From: Methylobacter sp.
GTDB lineage: Bacteria > Pseudomonadota > Gammaproteobacteria > Methylococcales > Methylomonadaceae
DNA length: 16,605 nucleotides
NCBI GenBank assembly: GCA_023229605.1
Contig: JALNYY010000098.1
Coordinates: 1-16,605, forward strand
Reading direction: 5' to 3'
The notes beneath the pieces were generated by a model that worked only from the letters and a program-made list of their open reading frames with translations, was not told where the DNA came from and searched no databases. Shown here one piece after another: positions 14,862 to 16,605 of the stretch. Every line of letters starts with the position of its first letter. Position 1 is the first letter of the stretch. The translations under genes and the position numbers were made by a program.

Positions 14862-16605
14862 GTGAAATTTAGAAAAGACTTTGATGTCATCGTGGTAGGC
14901 GGCGGTCATGCGGGCACGGAGGCGGCGTTGGCTTCGGCCCGATGCGGCGCGAATACCTTGTTGCTGACGCAAAATATCGACACTTTGGGGCAAATGAGCT
15001 GCAACCCTGCGATAGGCGGGATTGGTAAGGGGCATCTGGTTAAGGAAGTCGATGCGTTGGGCGGGGTGATGGCGCGGGCTATCGATCACGGCGGCATCCA
15101 GTTTCGCACCCTGAATGCCAGCAAAGGCCCGGCAGTCCGAGCGACCCGCGCCCAGGCGGATCGTCAGCTTTATAAGCAGGCGGTAAGGTCGGCGCTGGAA
15201 AACCAGCCCAATCTGGCCTTGTTTCAGCAAACCGTGTCCGATTTGATCGTCGAGGGCGGCCGGGTTGCCGGGGTTAAAACGCAAATGGGCTTGGACTTTA
15301 CCGCGAGAGCCGTGGTTTTAACTACAGGTACTTTTTTGGGCGGCAAAATCCATATCGGTTTGGAAAACTACAGCGGCGGCCGCGCCGGCGATCCGGCCTC
15401 GATTGCGCTGGCCGAGCGCTTAAGGGAATTGCCGTTCAGGATCGACCGTTTAAAAACCGGCACGCCGCCGCGTATCGACGGACGTACGATTGATTTTAGC
15501 AAACTGGAAGAGCAGCACGGCGACGACCCGGTGCCGGTGTTCTCGTTTATCGGCAAGCGCGAGCATCATCCGCGGCAGATTCCGTGTCACATCACCCGCA
15601 CCAACAATAAAACCCACGATATTATCCGTTCCGGCTTGGACCGTTCGCCGTTGTATTCCGGGATTATCGAGGGCATTGGGCCGCGTTACTGCCCGTCGAT
15701 AGAAGATAAGATCGTGCGTTTTGCGGACCGGGATTCGCACCAGATTTTTGTCGAGCCGGAAGGTTTGAATACCCACGAGATTTATCCGAACGGCATATCG
15801 ACCAGCCTGCCTTTCGATGTGCAGTATGAGTTCGTGCGCTCGATGCTGGGTTTTGAGAACGCCGAAATCGTGCGCCCCGGTTATGCGATCGAATACGATT
15901 TTTTCGACCCCAGGGATTTGAAGTCGTCGCTGGAAACCAAGCACATGGACGCGCTGTTTTTCGCCGGGCAAGTCAACGGCACCACCGGTTATGAAGAAGC
16001 GGCGGCGCAAGGCTTGATTGCCGGGCTTAATGCTGCTCGCATGGTGAAAGGGTTGGACAGCTGGTGTCCGGGGCGCGACGAGGCTTATATCGGCGTGATG
16101 ATCGACGACCTGATTACGCGCGGCACCCAAGAGCCGTACCGCATGTTCACCAGCCGCGCCGAGTACCGGCTGCTGCTTCGGGAAGACAACGCCGATTTGC
16201 GCCTGACCGAAAAAGGCCGGGAATTGGGCTTGGTTGACGACGAGCGCTGGCAGGCTTTCGAGGTCAAGCGCTCTGCCATCTCCGGATTGCAGGACGACCT
16301 GAAAAAGAAATGGGTCAGGACGGAAACGGAACAGGCAAGCCAAGTCGAACAATTTTGGGGCAAGCCGCTGATGCGCGAAGCCAATTTGATGGATTTGCTG
16401 CGCCGCCCGGAAGTGGATGTTAAGCAGTTGTTGTCGTTTATGGAAAATACCGGGGAAATAGATCCGCAGGTCGCCGAACAGGTTGAAATCCAGGCCAAAT
16501 ATGCCGGTTATATCGACAGGCAGCAAACCGAGATAGACAAGGCCTTGCGTTACGATCACCTGCGCCTGCCTGAAGCCATTGATTACAGCGGCGTACCCGG
16601 TCTGT
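14862..16605 (+). CDS. mnmG: MnmG (GidA), tRNA uridine-34 carboxymethylaminomethyl enzyme, partial
   Basis: The open frame starts at GTG 14862 and runs off the right edge after 581 codons, about 92% of the usual 629 residues. The FAD-binding GGGHAGTEAA starts at residue 13. Other family landmarks are CNPAIGGIGKGHL, GTFLGGKIHIG, KTGTPPR (198-204), VEPEGLNTHEIYPNGIS, AGQVNGTTGYEEAAAQG and MFTSRAEYRLLLREDNADLR. With MnmE it installs the cmnm5 group on U34 of certain tRNAs. The GTG is the first usual start after an in-frame TAA at 14844; only a weak AAGAG at 14845-14849 precedes it. An antisense open frame of about 370 codons at 15450-16559 is a composition effect, not a gene. Confidence 0.97.
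   Translation, partial: MKFRKDFDVIVVGGGHAGTEAALASARCGANTLLLTQNIDTLGQMSCNPAIGGIGKGHLVKEVDALGGVMARAIDHGGIQFRTLNASKGPAVRATRAQADRQLYKQAVRSALENQPNLALFQQTVSDLIVEGGRVAGVKTQMGLDFTARAVVLTTGTFLGGKIHIGLENYSGGRAGDPASIALAERLRELPFRIDRLKTGTPPRIDGRTIDFSKLEEQHGDDPVPVFSFIGKREHHPRQIPCHITRTNNKTHDIIRSGLDRSPLYSGIIEGIGPRYCPSIEDKIVRFADRDSHQIFVEPEGLNTHEIYPNGISTSLPFDVQYEFVRSMLGFENAEIVRPGYAIEYDFFDPRDLKSSLETKHMDALFFAGQVNGTTGYEEAAAQGLIAGLNAARMVKGLDSWCPGRDEAYIGVMIDDLITRGTQEPYRMFTSRAEYRLLLREDNADLRLTEKGRELGLVDDERWQAFEVKRSAISGLQDDLKKKWVRTETEQASQVEQFWGKPLMREANLMDLLRRPEVDVKQLLSFMENTGEIDPQVAEQVEIQAKYAGYIDRQQTEIDKALRYDHLRLPEAIDYSGVPGL

Noticed and set aside
15450..16559. Long antisense open frame (about 370 codons) opposite mnmG
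   Set aside because: It lies entirely within a strongly conserved mnmG frame and has no recognisable domain; it follows from the codon pattern of mnmG.

Overview
The window looks like chromosomal DNA of a gammaproteobacterium. MnmG, ThrB with its DUF2782 neighbour, the KdpDE pair and strong Shine-Dalgarno sites all fit that. A methanotroph of the Methylococcales type is my best guess, from the mix of a UPF0182 membrane protein, a truncated hemoglobin with a ferredoxin-type reductase, and dispersed GGTTCCCAATCT-type palindromes. This is inference from gene content; no marker here proves the genus. I see no rRNA, tRNA, CRISPR array, insertion sequence or phage gene.

Left block (1-5873, + strand): the end of a high-affinity potassium uptake locus. 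It holds the last codons of kdpB, then kdpC, then a gene for a secreted outer-membrane beta-barrel (BBP2/OmpL-like porin), then the sensor kinase kdpD and response regulator kdpE, which overlap by 8 bp. The porin gene sits between the transporter and sensor genes. It is bracketed by two same-orientation REP-like palindromes, with a third dispersed-repeat-like stretch just before kdpD.

Second block (5978-7653, + strand): a small secreted DUF2782 protein, homoserine kinase ThrB and a SirB2-like membrane protein, tightly packed, with a 4-bp overlap between the last two.

Third block (7671-9934, - strand): a probable operon transcribed leftward. It encodes a group I truncated hemoglobin, a 2Fe-2S/FAD/NAD(P)H reductase and a nucleoside phosphorylase-like protein. 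Divergent from it is a winged-helix regulator (10087-10740) whose C-terminal cysteines resemble those of SufR-type Fe-S sensors. Together they suggest a redox, O2 or NO response module, which is the most interesting functional unit here.

Right block: a family 2 glycosyltransferase on the - strand overlaps the regulator tail to tail and seems to have ATA where ATG is expected. A large UPF0182 membrane protein follows, with a clear intrinsic terminator. A roughly 490-bp intergenic region contains a 52-bp near-perfect palindrome. The divergent tRNA-modification gene mnmG (GTG start) runs off the right edge.
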